This document shows, piece after piece, positions 7,676 through 17,425 of a stretch of DNA of 64,000 nt. The translations under genes and the position numbers were made by a program. The notes under the pieces were generated by a model. It worked only from the letters and a program-made list of their open reading frames with translations, was not told where the DNA came from and ran no database searches. The stretch lies in the NCBI RefSeq assembly GCF_000153405.2, contig NC_020802.1, forward strand, positions 1,011,883-1,075,882, given 5' to 3'. Each line of letters opens with the position of its first letter. The stretch's first letter is position 1. Source of the DNA: Psychromonas sp. CNPT3 (GTDB lineage Bacteria; Pseudomonadota; Gammaproteobacteria; Enterobacterales; Psychromonadaceae).

Positions 7676-10071
7676 TATGTTAATTCCTTAATTTTCATCT
7701 TGTTTAAGAGTAATGAATTACTTAAGACCGTAATACTTGATAATGCCATGGCGGCGCCTGCAAGCGCGGGGCTTAAGTAACCAAAAGCGGCTGCTGGGAT
7801 CGCAAGGCTATTAAAAATAAACGCCCAAAATAAATTTTGGTTTATTTTTATCCAAGTGGCTTTTGAGATATCTATTGCCACGGCAACTAAACGAGGATCG
7901 TTACGCATCAGCGTTATCGATGCGGTTTCTTTGGCAGCATCGCTCCCTGTCCCCATCGCAATACTAATATCGGCTTGTGCTAACGCGGGGGCATCGTTAA
8001 CACCATCACCGAGCATCGCAACAACATTGCCACGCTGTAATTCGATCAGTTTTTCTAATTTTTGTTGTGGGGATAACTCTGAAAAGGCTGCGTTTATCTG
8101 TAATTCTTTGGCAATAGCCTGTACGACACTCTGTTTATCACCACTGAGCAATACAGTATTAAGCTGACGCTTTTGTAATGCTCGGATCGCCTCTATGCTG
8201 GTTTTTCGTAAGGCATCATTAATACAAATATAACCTAAAAACTGTTCATTAACCGCTAGATAAACCACACTATCGAGATCGTTTATGGCTAATTTTTGTG
8301 GGATTTCGACATTAAAACGGTGCATCATTTTTAAATTTCCCGCAATAAAAGGACTGTCTTTAGGATCGATTAGTTGTGCATATAAACCCTCTCCATGTAC
8401 CGCTTTTATATTTTTTACAAGAGAGGCTTCAATCTGGTTTTTTTGAGCGTATTGTTTGATGGCATGGGCAATAGGGTGTTGGCTACCTTGTTGTAATGCG
8501 AGCAATTGACTGAGCATGGCGTTTGGCGCTGCATTTTCACTGTGCACTTTAGTGATAGTGCCTTCACCTTGGGTTAAGGTGCCTGTTTTATCAAAGACAA
8601 TGGTGCTGATTTTATGGGCTTGTTGCAGTGTTTTTATGTCCTTAATTAAAATGCCGTTACGGGCAGCAAGGCCTGTCCCAACTAATACAGCCGTCGGTGT
8701 TGCAAGGCCTAAGGCGCACGGGCAGGCAATCACTAAAACGGCAATACTACTGAGTAAAGCTTGTTCAAAGTCACCACTGATAAAGTACCAAGCACAGAAA
8801 GTAACGATTGAGATAAGCAGAACAACGGGAACAAAAATAGCACTGATTTTATCGACAACTTGTAAAATGGGCGCTTTGCTCATTTGCGCTTGTTCAACTA
8901 AAGCAATAATACGATTTAAACGTGTGCCTTCACCTACATTTAATGTTTTGATAAGTAGCACGCCATCGGCGTTTAAACTACCTGCAATAACGTGTTTATT
9001 TTTATCTTTAAAAAGAGGCTTACTTTCACCCGTGAGTAAAGACTCATCAAGGTAGCTTTGCCCTTCGATAACAATACCATCAACGGGGACTTTCTCCGCA
9101 ATACGGATCTGCACAATATCACCAATTTGGACATCATCAATATCGACATCTACAAATTTTTTACCTTTTTTTACAGATGCGGTGTCAGGGCGCAATGCCA
9201 TTAAGGCGGTGATGGCATTGCTGGTATTTTTTTTAGCATGGCTTTCTAAGTATTTCCCTAAGGTGACTAATGTGATCACTAGGCTGCTTGATTCAAAATA
9301 TAACGCATGTTCAATGCCACTCAGCAGTAAGTATAAACTGTAAAAGTAAGCCGCACTGGTGCCGAGACAGATCAATACATCCATATTAGCGGCGCCATTT
9401 TTAAGACTGTGATATGCCCCTTTATAAAAGCGTGCGCCAATAAAAAATTGTGTGATAGTTGCTAAAAAAACAGCAAGCCAGGGAGATAATAAAAGATCTG
9501 TTTTATTGAGAGACATTAGCAGCATATTGATCATAAAAGGTGCACTTAATAGGAGTGCAAAAATAAGGTAATATTGTTTTTTGGTGTTTTCTGCTTTCTG
9601 TTTCTTTAATTTTAGGGCTTGTTGTTGTTTATTATTTTGCTTTAGCAGCCGAGTGAGGACATAACCACATTGTTGGCTTAAAGTGCTAATTTGTGCCTTT
9701 TGAATAGAGCCCTGTATGCATTGTAATTGTATTTTTTGGCTTGCAAAGTTACTGCGCACATTAAAAGTAAAGGGATGTTTATTAAATGCTTTTTCTGTTC
9801 GAGCGGAGCAGCTACTGCAGTTCCAACCACTGACCTCAAAGGTGAGGGTTTCGGTGTCTGTTTGATAGCCTTTTTTCTCCAGTAAACAGAGGATGTCGTT
9901 GAGCGTTGCTTGGTCTTTTTGATCGGGCTTAAAATTAATTTGGGCTCGCTCTAAGGCAAAATTTACCTCACAAGTAATACCGCTCAATGCGTTTAAAGCG
10001 GTTTCTAAATGCGTTGCACATGCTGCACAGTTCATGCCGTATACAGGTAGTTTTAAGAGCTCAGAATGCAT
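7675..10071 (-). CDS. copA: Cu(+)-exporting P1B-type ATPase CopA
   Basis: Inner-membrane pump that exports cytosolic Cu(I). The 798-residue chain shows two N-terminal heavy-metal-binding domains (GMNCAAC at 12-18; second CxxC at 85-88), membrane helices from about residue 170, the transmembrane CPC motif in IACPCALGLATPTA (about 450), the phosphorylation site DKTGTLTQGEG (about 495), the HP motif in QHPIAHAI and the hinge GDGVNDAPAL (about 689). That set is diagnostic of Cu+ P1B-1 pumps. The second metal domain reads GWNCSSC rather than GMxCxxC. It forms an operon with cueR, behind a MerR-type promoter at 10103-10133. Confidence 0.95.
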   Translation of the reverse strand: MHSELLKLPVYGMNCAACATHLETALNALSGITCEVNFALERAQINFKPDQKDQATLNDILCLLEKKGYQTDTETLTFEVSGWNCSSCSARTEKAFNKHPFTFNVRSNFASQKIQLQCIQGSIQKAQISTLSQQCGYVLTRLLKQNNKQQQALKLKKQKAENTKKQYYLIFALLLSAPFMINMLLMSLNKTDLLLSPWLAVFLATITQFFIGARFYKGAYHSLKNGAANMDVLICLGTSAAYFYSLYLLLSGIEHALYFESSSLVITLVTLGKYLESHAKKNTSNAITALMALRPDTASVKKGKKFVDVDIDDVQIGDIVQIRIAEKVPVDGIVIEGQSYLDESLLTGESKPLFKDKNKHVIAGSLNADGVLLIKTLNVGEGTRLNRIIALVEQAQMSKAPILQVVDKISAIFVPVVLLISIVTFCAWYFISGDFEQALLSSIAVLVIACPCALGLATPTAVLVGTGLAARNGILIKDIKTLQQAHKISTIVFDKTGTLTQGEGTITKVHSENAAPNAMLSQLLALQQGSQHPIAHAIKQYAQKNQIEASLVKNIKAVHGEGLYAQLIDPKDSPFIAGNLKMMHRFNVEIPQKLAINDLDSVVYLAVNEQFLGYICINDALRKTSIEAIRALQKRQLNTVLLSGDKQSVVQAIAKELQINAAFSELSPQQKLEKLIELQRGNVVAMLGDGVNDAPALAQADISIAMGTGSDAAKETASITLMRNDPRLVAVAIDISKATWIKINQNLFWAFIFNSLAIPAAAFGYLSPALAGAAMALSSITVLSNSLLLNKMKIKELT

Positions 10072-10102
10072 TTTAATTTCTCCATTAATGGACAGTTTTA
10101 AA

Positions 10103-10133
10103 AGTATAACCCTTACCCATAGGTTAAGGTCAA
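10103..10133 (-). promoter_or_regulatory. CueR-type promoter/operator of copA-cueR
   Basis: On the minus strand, -35 TTGACC (10133-10128) and -10 TATACT (10108-10103) are separated by 19 bp, the over-long spacer typical of MerR-family targets. The spacer holds a dyad centred on TAT, ACCTTAACC-TAT-GGGTAAGGG, as in copper-regulated copA promoters. The promoter points into copA. The gap from 10141 to 10320 shows nothing else that I can support. Confidence 0.88.
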
Positions 10134-10320
10134 TGCCGAGATATAAAATTAATGCTTATTCCCTTTTTATGAGTTGCGCGCACCCGGACTCTTTTGTATC
10201 CCACCCCAAAAGGTAAGCCAAAGGGTACTCTTTGCTCTTGCACCTCTGTTGCTATTATATTTATTATCGGTCTTTGGTATCTCTGCGCTCGTTTGATCAA
10301 GGTTTACAATAGGGGATGAC

Positions 10321-10340
10321 TACTGTATATATAATCAGTT
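10321..10340 (+). promoter_or_regulatory. LexA (SOS) box upstream of dinB
   Basis: The 20-bp site reads TACTGTATATATAATCAGTT: CTG and CAG half-sites 10 bp apart with an AT alternation between them, one change from the core CTGT-N8-ACAG. A possible -10 (TATAAT, 10330-10335) lies inside it, so LexA binding would block RNA polymerase. It is 36 bp upstream of the dinB start. Confidence 0.85.
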
Positions 10341-10375
10341 TGATGTGGTAGAGATGAACACGGGGGATTGATCAA

Positions 10376-11461
10376 TTGGCGGAATTAGAGCAACAACGGA
10401 AAATTATTCATATTGATATGGATTGCTTTTATGCTGCGGTTGAAATGCGCGATCATCCACAATATAGAGATATCGCGCTGGCAATTGGAGGGCGAGTGGA
10501 TAGGCGTAGTGTCTTATCAACCTGTAATTATTTGGCGCGTCAGTTTGGTGTGCATTCCGCGATGCCGAGTTTTAAAGCAAAGCAGTTGTGTCCAGATCTA
10601 GTGATCATTGCCGGGCGAATGGATGTTTATACGCAAGTATCGAAACAAATCAGAGAAATATTTTATCGTTATACAGATATAGTCGAACCTTTATCATTAG
10701 ATGAAGCCTTTTTAGATGTGAGTGATTGTAAATTGTTTAAAGGCTCAGCTACCTATATAGCAATGGATATCCGCAGGGCTATTTTTGACGAATTACAGTT
10801 AACTGCATCAGCCGGCGTTGCGCCGGTGAAGTTTCTGGCAAAAATAGCATCAGATGAAAATAAACCCAATGGGTTATGCGTTATCACGCCACAACAAGTC
10901 CCTGAGTTTGTTAAAACCTTAGCCTTAAAAAAAATACCAGGGGTAGGGCGAGTCGCGCAACAAAAACTCGCACAGAGAGGCTTATTTAGCTGCGCGGATG
11001 TACAAAATTATCCACCACAAGAGTTACTTTTAGAGTTTGGAAAGCTAGGCCAAAACTTATTAAATTATTGCCACGGTATCGATGCTCGTACCGTTATCTC
11101 TAATCGGCAAAGAAAATCATTAGCAGTAGAGCATACCTTTCGTTACGATATTGGGCCGAAGGCCGCGCGCAATGAGAAATTACCGCTTTTTTATAAAGAG
11201 CTAAACCTGCGATTAGAGGCTATTTTAAAAGAGCATATTATAACCAAAGTGGGCGTTAAAGTTAAGTTTATGGACTTTACGACTAAAAATATTGAGCGTA
11301 AAGCTTCACATATTTCATTATCATTATTAGAAGATATACTCGATTATTTATTGTCTCAAAGCATGGAGAAGCCCATCCGTTTATTGGGTATTTCTGTGGC
11401 CATTGAAAAACGTAATAAAGCCGAAAATCAAGCGCAACAATTAAGTTTACTGGGAGTCTAA
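10376..11461 (+). CDS. dinB: DNA polymerase IV (DinB)
   Basis: Y-family translesion DNA polymerase, 361 residues. The catalytic acidic motifs are present: IDMDCFYAAVEMRD near the N terminus and SLDEAFLDVSD at about 103-113. The helix-hairpin-helix part (KKIPGVGRVAQQKL) and the little-finger domain follow. The protein ends QLSLLGV, a form of the beta-clamp binding motif. No ATG lies in front of the conserved region; I take the TTG at 10376 with a GGGGGA ribosome site 8 nt upstream, which adds a few residues compared with E. coli DinB. A LexA box upstream implies SOS induction. The SDR gene starts one base after the stop. Confidence 0.93.
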   Translation: MAELEQQRKIIHIDMDCFYAAVEMRDHPQYRDIALAIGGRVDRRSVLSTCNYLARQFGVHSAMPSFKAKQLCPDLVIIAGRMDVYTQVSKQIREIFYRYTDIVEPLSLDEAFLDVSDCKLFKGSATYIAMDIRRAIFDELQLTASAGVAPVKFLAKIASDENKPNGLCVITPQQVPEFVKTLALKKIPGVGRVAQQKLAQRGLFSCADVQNYPPQELLLEFGKLGQNLLNYCHGIDARTVISNRQRKSLAVEHTFRYDIGPKAARNEKLPLFYKELNLRLEAILKEHIITKVGVKVKFMDFTTKNIERKASHISLSLLEDILDYLLSQSMEKPIRLLGISVAIEKRNKAENQAQQLSLLGV

Positions 11462-11462
11462 A

Positions 11463-12227
11463 ATGGGAAAAGTCGTGGTGATCACGGGAGCAAGCTCTGG
11501 GCTCGGTGAAGAGTTTGCATATCAATTGGCGGAGCAGGGCGCATCATTATTATTAATTGCACGGCGCAGCTCAAAATTGCAGTCAATCGCACAACAAATA
11601 ATGACGAAATATGCACATGTTAAAGTATATGTCTTAGTGTTAGATTTAAGTGTTGATGATGCATCTGAGCACGTTTTAAATTATATAGAAACGCACCAAT
11701 TATCCTTACAAGGACTGATTAATAATGCAGGATTTGGCGCGCGAGGTTATTTTGAAAGTTTAGAGTTAACGCTTCAACAGCAGATGTTACAGGTCAATAT
11801 TCATATTTTAATGAGCCTGACGCATTGCTTGATAGCGCAACTAAAGAGCCAAGAAAATGCTTTTATTATTAATGTTGCATCAACAGCCGCCTTCCAAGCC
11901 GGTCCCAATTTGGCGGTGTATTACGCCAGTAAGGCGTTTGTTTTATCTTTTTCACAGGCACTTTATGAAGAGTTAAAAGGCGATATCAAAATCAGCGCCC
12001 TATGCCCGGGTGCGACGCGCACTGAATTTGCAGATATTGCGGGAATGTCGGATCTATTGCTTTTTAAATTGCGAGTGATGAAAAAAGAGGATGTGGTGCG
12101 TTACGCGCTTAAATACCGACACAAAGCTATCGTTATTCCCGGATTAATGAACAAAATTGGGGCGAGTCTCGCCCAAATATTACCGGCATCTTGGGTACGT
12201 AAAATCGCTTTTCAAATACAAAAATGA
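11463..12227 (+). CDS. Short-chain dehydrogenase/reductase
   Basis: NAD(P)-dependent oxidoreductase of the classical SDR family, 254 residues. The cofactor motif TGASSGLG is at about 9-16, NNAGFG at about 90-95, the catalytic Ser in NVASTAAF and the YxxxK pair in YYASKAFV. An R-R pair after beta-2 (IARRSSKL) suggests NADPH preference. Substrate is unknown; the overall look is that of DltE/YqjQ-like SDRs. It follows dinB by one base and probably shares its transcript, so it may be weakly SOS-induced. It ends in a terminator shared with convergent marC. Confidence 0.85.
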   Translation: MGKVVVITGASSGLGEEFAYQLAEQGASLLLIARRSSKLQSIAQQIMTKYAHVKVYVLVLDLSVDDASEHVLNYIETHQLSLQGLINNAGFGARGYFESLELTLQQQMLQVNIHILMSLTHCLIAQLKSQENAFIINVASTAAFQAGPNLAVYYASKAFVLSFSQALYEELKGDIKISALCPGATRTEFADIAGMSDLLLFKLRVMKKEDVVRYALKYRHKAIVIPGLMNKIGASLAQILPASWVRKIAFQIQK

Positions 12228-12251
12228 GGTGATGATTAGTCACCTTTTTTT
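12227..12251. terminator. Intrinsic terminator between SDR gene and marC
   Basis: Stem AGGTGA/TCACCT (12227-12232 and 12240-12245) with a 7-nt loop, followed by a run of T. It overlaps the SDR stop codon and the end of the convergent marC gene. Confidence 0.75.
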
Positions 12252-12849
12252 ATCCTGCAATTAAATTTTTAATACCATCATAAATAAATTGGATAGCAAG
12301 GGCCGCTAATATCACGCCAAAGAATCGTTTTAATATCTCATCACCGGTGCGCCCAATTATTTTTTTCAAATAGGTAGAAAATAACATGAGTACTAAGGTT
12401 AGGCCAAGTACGGTGGATATCGCTAATCCTACGGCAATACTCGCTTGCATTTCGGTGCTGTGTGAAAACAGTAATAATGACAGCGTTAAGGTACCTGGGC
12501 CTGCTAAAAGGGGAATGGTCATTGGAAACACTGAAATATCTTCTAATGTGCCACTATTGGTCGTTTTGGTGTTTTGAGTGATCATTTGAAAAGAGGTATA
12601 AAAGAGTAAACAGCCCCCTGCAATACGCAATGAATTAATATTAATACTTAAATGTGAGAAAAGCGCTTCACCATAATTACCAAAAAGGATCAAAATGGTG
12701 GCGCTCATAAGGACGGCTTTCACCGCCATAAAATTACGAACACGTGGCTCATGCATGGTGCTTAAAGAATTAAATATTAGTGAACTTCCGATAGGATCAA
12801 TAATAATAAATAGTGCTGTTAATGCATGTAAATAAACCGTCATGTCCAT
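12250..12849 (-). CDS. MarC family integral membrane protein
   Basis: Predicted inner-membrane protein of the MarC (UPF0056) family, about 199 residues with six hydrophobic helices; the family's function is not established. Typical features are an N-terminal helix with DPIG (FIIIDPIGSSLIF) and the central stretch FPMTIPLLAGPGTL. A longer reading frame reaches 12891 but would overlap the yjiH coding end. The ATG at 12849 has a GAG ribosome site 8 nt away, and a second ATG lies at 12843. It lies just downstream of yjiH on the same strand. Confidence 0.82.
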   Translation of the reverse strand: MDMTVYLHALTALFIIIDPIGSSLIFNSLSTMHEPRVRNFMAVKAVLMSATILILFGNYGEALFSHLSININSLRIAGGCLLFYTSFQMITQNTKTTNSGTLEDISVFPMTIPLLAGPGTLTLSLLLFSHSTEMQASIAVGLAISTVLGLTLVLMLFSTYLKKIIGRTGDEILKRFFGVILAALAIQFIYDGIKNLIAG

Positions 12850-12862
12850 AAATATACTCGTA

Positions 12863-14209
12863 TTAAAAAATAAGGTGCGCCACACCCGCAATAACAGGTA
12901 GGGTGACTAAAGTGCGTAGTATAAACACAATAAAGAGCTCTGCAATATTAATCGGAATTTTACTGCCTAATAAAAGAGCGCCAACTTCACTCATATAGAT
13001 AAGCTGAGTGACTGACATCGCAGCAATAATAAAACGCGTCATATCAGAGCTAATGGAGGAGGCTAAAATCGAGGGAATAAACATATCAGCAAAGCCCACT
13101 ACAATTGTTTTTGAGGCGAGTTCAGCTTCTGGAATATGTAACAATTCTAAAAAGGGAATAAAAGGGTAACCTAAATAATCAAAAAGAGGCGTGTATTCTG
13201 CGAGCATCAGCGCGACAGTGCCCACCCCCATCACCACAGGTAAAACACCAAAAATCATATCAACAGCATTTTTTAGGCCATCTTTAAGTGTTTCTTTTAC
13301 ACCGTTAGCGTGCTGCGCTTTATTGAGTGCTTGTTCGAGTCCCCAAGAAAAAACAGAGTGGCCTTTAGGGGTCATTTCACTGTCTTTACATGGCTTAGAG
13401 CCATCAATGTAAATATCTTTTTTCCAACATAACGGTGGCAATTTAGGCACAATAATAGCGGCCACAATACCGGCTAAACAAACGGCAAAGTAGAAAGGTA
13501 CAAAAAGGTGCTCTAAACCAACTTGTGCAATGACCACGAGTGAAAACGTAATTGAAACCGCTGAGAACGTTGTACCAATAACGGCTGCTTCTCGTTGCGT
13601 ATAAAATTTTGCTTCGTATTGTTTATTGGTTAATAAAATACCCACGCTACCATCACCGAGCCAAGAGGCTAAACAGTCAATCGCACTGCGTCCGGGTAGG
13701 TTAAACACGGGGCGCATGACTTTTGTGAGTAATGTTCCAAATAATTCTAATAAACCAAAATTGAGTAACAAGGGCAAAAGCATTCCTGCAAAAAAGAACA
13801 CACAAAAAAGAACCGGCAGTAAGTCATTTAATACAAGTCCGCCAGTACCCGAAGAGTAAATAGCCTCAGGTCCCACAGTATATAAACTCAGAAGAACAAA
13901 AATCGCACCGAGAATGCGGATAAAAAACCAAACGGGGGTGATTTTAAAAAGGGCGGAGAAAAAAGGGCTTTTTTCAATGCAGTCAATTTTAAAAAATCGA
14001 CATGCAGTGGTCACCAGAGCGCTCGAAACAATGACGCACATGATAATATAAACTAAAGAATCTGCTAATAGGGATTGTAATGCTTTGGAGATGATGGCGA
14101 TGGGAATGGTGAGTGAGCCTTGAAAGTGTATCGGCGTCATAAATAGCAATAAACCAAGTAGTGACGGTAGAAGGAATGTGAGGCATGTTTTTATATCGTA
14201 TTTTTTCAT
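12863..14209 (-). CDS. yjiH: YjiH-family membrane protein (nucleoside-recognition/gate domain)
   Basis: A 448-residue polytopic inner-membrane protein with around ten hydrophobic segments and a Gate-type nucleoside-recognition domain (for example LASWLGDGSVGILLTNKQY and FGVLPVVMGVGTVALMLAEYTPLF). It resembles the YjiH family. In E. coli yjiH pairs with yjiG, but no yjiG-like gene lies next to it here; marC follows instead, 13 bp after the stop. The transported compound is not known. The ATG at 14209 is followed by a Lys-rich start and a strong first helix. No regulatory site is apparent in the 227-bp gap upstream. Confidence 0.78.
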   Translation of the reverse strand: MKKYDIKTCLTFLLPSLLGLLLFMTPIHFQGSLTIPIAIISKALQSLLADSLVYIIMCVIVSSALVTTACRFFKIDCIEKSPFFSALFKITPVWFFIRILGAIFVLLSLYTVGPEAIYSSGTGGLVLNDLLPVLFCVFFFAGMLLPLLLNFGLLELFGTLLTKVMRPVFNLPGRSAIDCLASWLGDGSVGILLTNKQYEAKFYTQREAAVIGTTFSAVSITFSLVVIAQVGLEHLFVPFYFAVCLAGIVAAIIVPKLPPLCWKKDIYIDGSKPCKDSEMTPKGHSVFSWGLEQALNKAQHANGVKETLKDGLKNAVDMIFGVLPVVMGVGTVALMLAEYTPLFDYLGYPFIPFLELLHIPEAELASKTIVVGFADMFIPSILASSISSDMTRFIIAAMSVTQLIYMSEVGALLLGSKIPINIAELFIVFILRTLVTLPVIAGVAHLIF

Positions 14210-14436
14210 ATTAAGCTCGTTAATAACCTTAATTATCTCTTTTTTTTCAGTGAATGTCGTTTACAATTAGGCGCTAAGAATACTTGTTTTTAAGTGCCAA
14301 GTAAACGTCAAATGCATGCTCAGTGCACATTCTCTGCATAAATATGCACTTTTTGAATGAGTTCGTATTTTTGACTGTTTTACATAGGTCTTAAATTTGC
14401 ACTATGCTAAAGAAGATAAGTTAGGAGCCAATAACG

Positions 14437-15456
14437 ATGAATAACGATTTATTAGTTCAATCTGCTTCATATTTGAAAAAAGCAGTACCCTTAATGATGA
14501 AATATAAAGTACCAACGACCCCGCTTAACTATTCGTTATGGTATACCTATGTATCTGACGAGTTCCCTGAGCTCAATAGTCAATTGGATAAATTGCTTTT
14601 AGATCATGAAATATGCCCACCCGTGCAGGCCGAGTCCTTATATCGCGAATTTGTGGCGAGTGAAATAGAATCAGACACTTGGAACATACGTCAAAGTGTT
14701 GAAAAAATGTTGATACAATTAGATCAATCATTAAAAGATACGCGTGTAGACACCTCTAAGTTTCAAAAAACATTTGCGAAAAATTTTGAAGAAATGGGGC
14801 GTATTGAAGATGAGGGTTGGTCTGTTGATGAAGTGGTTGTGTTGATGAAAAAATTGATGGTAGATTCACAAGAGATGCATCGATCGACACAATTTTTTAG
14901 CCATAGTTTAAGCTCTGCTCAAGACGAAATCGGCTCATTAAAAAAAGCATTAGAAAAAAGTCAACGCCAAGCATTATACGATTCATTAACCGGGTTGTTA
15001 AATCGGTATGCCTTTGATACGGAACTTTCGACTTTTTTAAGTACAAAAGCCGATGGATTATGTCTTATTTTAGCGGATATTGATCATTTCAAAAAGTTTA
15101 ACGATCAATGGGGGCACTTGTTGGGTGACCAAGTACTTAAAGCGGTAGGCCGAAAATTTAATGAAAGTATGCGTGATGGTACGACGGCGTATCGATTTGG
15201 GGGTGAGGAGTTTGTTATTTTATTGCCGAAAACAAATCTACGTTTGGCGCGCCACTTTGCGGAATCATTACGCCGATTGATAGAAAAATTGAACTTAAAA
15301 GATAAACGCAGTGGGCAAATGATCGATAACATCTCGGCGTCTTTTGGCGTGGTTGAATTTCAAAAAGGTGAGTCATTAACCTCATTTATCGCGCGTGCGG
15401 ATACTTTTCTTTATGAAGCAAAACGTTTAGGGCGTAATCGTGTTCTTCCGATGTAG
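14437..15456 (+). CDS. Diguanylate cyclase (GGDEF) with N-terminal helical sensor region
   Basis: Cytosolic enzyme predicted to make c-di-GMP from two GTP. The 339-residue chain has an N-terminal helical domain (about 1-170) with no membrane helix or recognisable sensor fold, a coiled-coil linker, and a C-terminal GGDEF domain starting near DSLTGLLNRYAFD. The active-site loop is RFGGEEFVIL (about 253-262), so it should be active. The inhibitory I-site is absent: the four residues five positions before GGEEF are RDGT instead of RxxD. It stands alone, with an AGGAG ribosome site. It could feed the LapD-type receptor encoded at 51 kb, but nothing here ties the two directly. Confidence 0.9.
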   Translation: MNNDLLVQSASYLKKAVPLMMKYKVPTTPLNYSLWYTYVSDEFPELNSQLDKLLLDHEICPPVQAESLYREFVASEIESDTWNIRQSVEKMLIQLDQSLKDTRVDTSKFQKTFAKNFEEMGRIEDEGWSVDEVVVLMKKLMVDSQEMHRSTQFFSHSLSSAQDEIGSLKKALEKSQRQALYDSLTGLLNRYAFDTELSTFLSTKADGLCLILADIDHFKKFNDQWGHLLGDQVLKAVGRKFNESMRDGTTAYRFGGEEFVILLPKTNLRLARHFAESLRRLIEKLNLKDKRSGQMIDNISASFGVVEFQKGESLTSFIARADTFLYEAKRLGRNRVLPM

Positions 15457-15461
15457 AGGTA

Positions 15462-15540
15462 TACTCATGATACTTCAAGACGAAAAGTCAACAAGCAAGC
15501 TAGATTGGACTTGTTTTTTGGGACGCTAGCTTGAAGGGAA
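15462..15540 (+). repeat. Inverted-repeat intergenic element (CTTCAAG...CTTGAAG)
   Basis: An imperfect palindrome in the gap after the GGDEF gene. The outer arms are CTTCAAG and CTTGAAG, the inner arms CAAGCTAG (15496-15503) and CTAGCTTG (15526-15533). The left flank reads CTCATGATACTTCAAG, similar to CTCATGGGTACATCTTCAAG at the end of the element at 33412-33500. It may belong to a dispersed repeat family. Confidence 0.45.
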
Positions 15541-15598
15541 TGGATGCTTGTTAATGAGCTATCTTCGCCAGTGCTAATAAAGCATAAAGGTCTAAGTA

Positions 15599-16213
15599 AT
15601 GATAAATAAGATCACGTTAAACGATAAGTTGATAGCGCCGAGTAAAATAGTGTGTATCGGGCGTAATTATTATGCGCATATTGAAGAGTTAAAAAATGAA
15701 GTGCCAGAAGAAATGGTGATCTTTTTAAAACCAAATTCAGCGATCAGTGAGCATCTATCTTGTGCTGGAAATGAAGAGATACATTACGAAGCGGAGCTGG
15801 CTTTTTTGATCCAAGGCGGGAAAATACATGCGCTTGGTTTTGGTCTGGATTTAACGAAGCGTCACTTACAAAACAGACTCAAAGAAAAAGGTTTACCGTG
15901 GGAGCGCGCAAAAGCCTTTGATGGTTCTGCTGTTTTTAGTCACTTTATCGAATTTAATGGCGACATTAATAAATTATCTTTAGTATTGAGCATAAATCAG
16001 CGCCAAGTGCAGCAAGGCTGCGTCGCATCGATGATTTATAAACCCGCACAGATTTTAAAGGAAGTGGGGCTGTTTATGTCGATGTGTGATGGCGACATCC
16101 TCATGAGCGGAACACCAAAAGGGGTGGGTAAGATAAATTCCGGCGATTATTTTGAAGCTACTGTTTTTGCAGGTGAAAAGTGTATTATTGATGCAAAGTG
16201 GCAGGTCCCTTAA
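15599..16213 (+). CDS. Fumarylacetoacetate hydrolase (FAH) family protein
   Basis: Cytosolic metal-dependent hydrolase/decarboxylase of the FAH superfamily, 204 residues, single-domain like YcgM/FAHD1. Family landmarks are CIGRNYYAH near the N terminus, IFLKPNSAI, the metal-binding acidic pair in HYEAELAFLIQGG, FGLDLTKRHLQ, KAFDGSA and the C-terminal DGDILMSGTPKGVG. FAHD1-type enzymes act on acylpyruvates or oxaloacetate; which applies here cannot be told. It is monocistronic, ending just upstream of the pheST leader region. Confidence 0.87.
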   Translation: MINKITLNDKLIAPSKIVCIGRNYYAHIEELKNEVPEEMVIFLKPNSAISEHLSCAGNEEIHYEAELAFLIQGGKIHALGFGLDLTKRHLQNRLKEKGLPWERAKAFDGSAVFSHFIEFNGDINKLSLVLSINQRQVQQGCVASMIYKPAQILKEVGLFMSMCDGDILMSGTPKGVGKINSGDYFEATVFAGEKCIIDAKWQVP

Positions 16214-16249
16214 GTGCTTTTTAGCATAAGATATTTATCCTAAATTAAA

Positions 16250-16273
16250 ATGTTTTTTCTCTTTTTTATGTAA
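16250..16273 (+). CDS. Phenylalanine-rich leader peptide (PheM-like)
   Basis: A 7-codon ORF, ATG TTT TTT CTC TTT TTT ATG followed by TAA, gives MFFLFFM with four Phe codons. It sits about 180 bp upstream of pheS and directly in front of a terminator hairpin. That is the arrangement of the E. coli pheM leader, whose translation senses charged tRNA-Phe. The ribosome site is weak and AT-rich, so the call rests on codon content and the adjoining attenuator structures rather than homology. Confidence 0.75.
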   Translation: MFFLFFM

Positions 16274-16274
16274 A

Positions 16275-16329
16275 TGTTGCAAAAAAATAGCAAGCATTTT
16301 CTTTGCTATTTTTCGTCCAAACTGCAACA
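16275..16329 (+). promoter_or_regulatory. pheST transcription attenuator
   Basis: Terminator: AAAAATAGCAA (16283-16293) pairs perfectly with TTGCTATTTTT (16303-16313) and ends in Ts. Alternative pairing: TGTTGC (16275-16280), right after the leader stop codon, is complementary to GCAACA (16324-16329). A ribosome stalled at the Phe codons could shift the balance between the two folds and allow read-through into pheS. The switching model is inferred from the E. coli operon. Confidence 0.7.
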
Positions 16330-16396
16330 GTACTAGCCTTATCCCTCTGATTTAAGTAATATCTTGCATATTCTTTTTTTGTAACCAATTTAATAA

Positions 16397-17413
<1,017 letters not shown>

Positions 17414-17425
17414 GGGTTAAAAATA

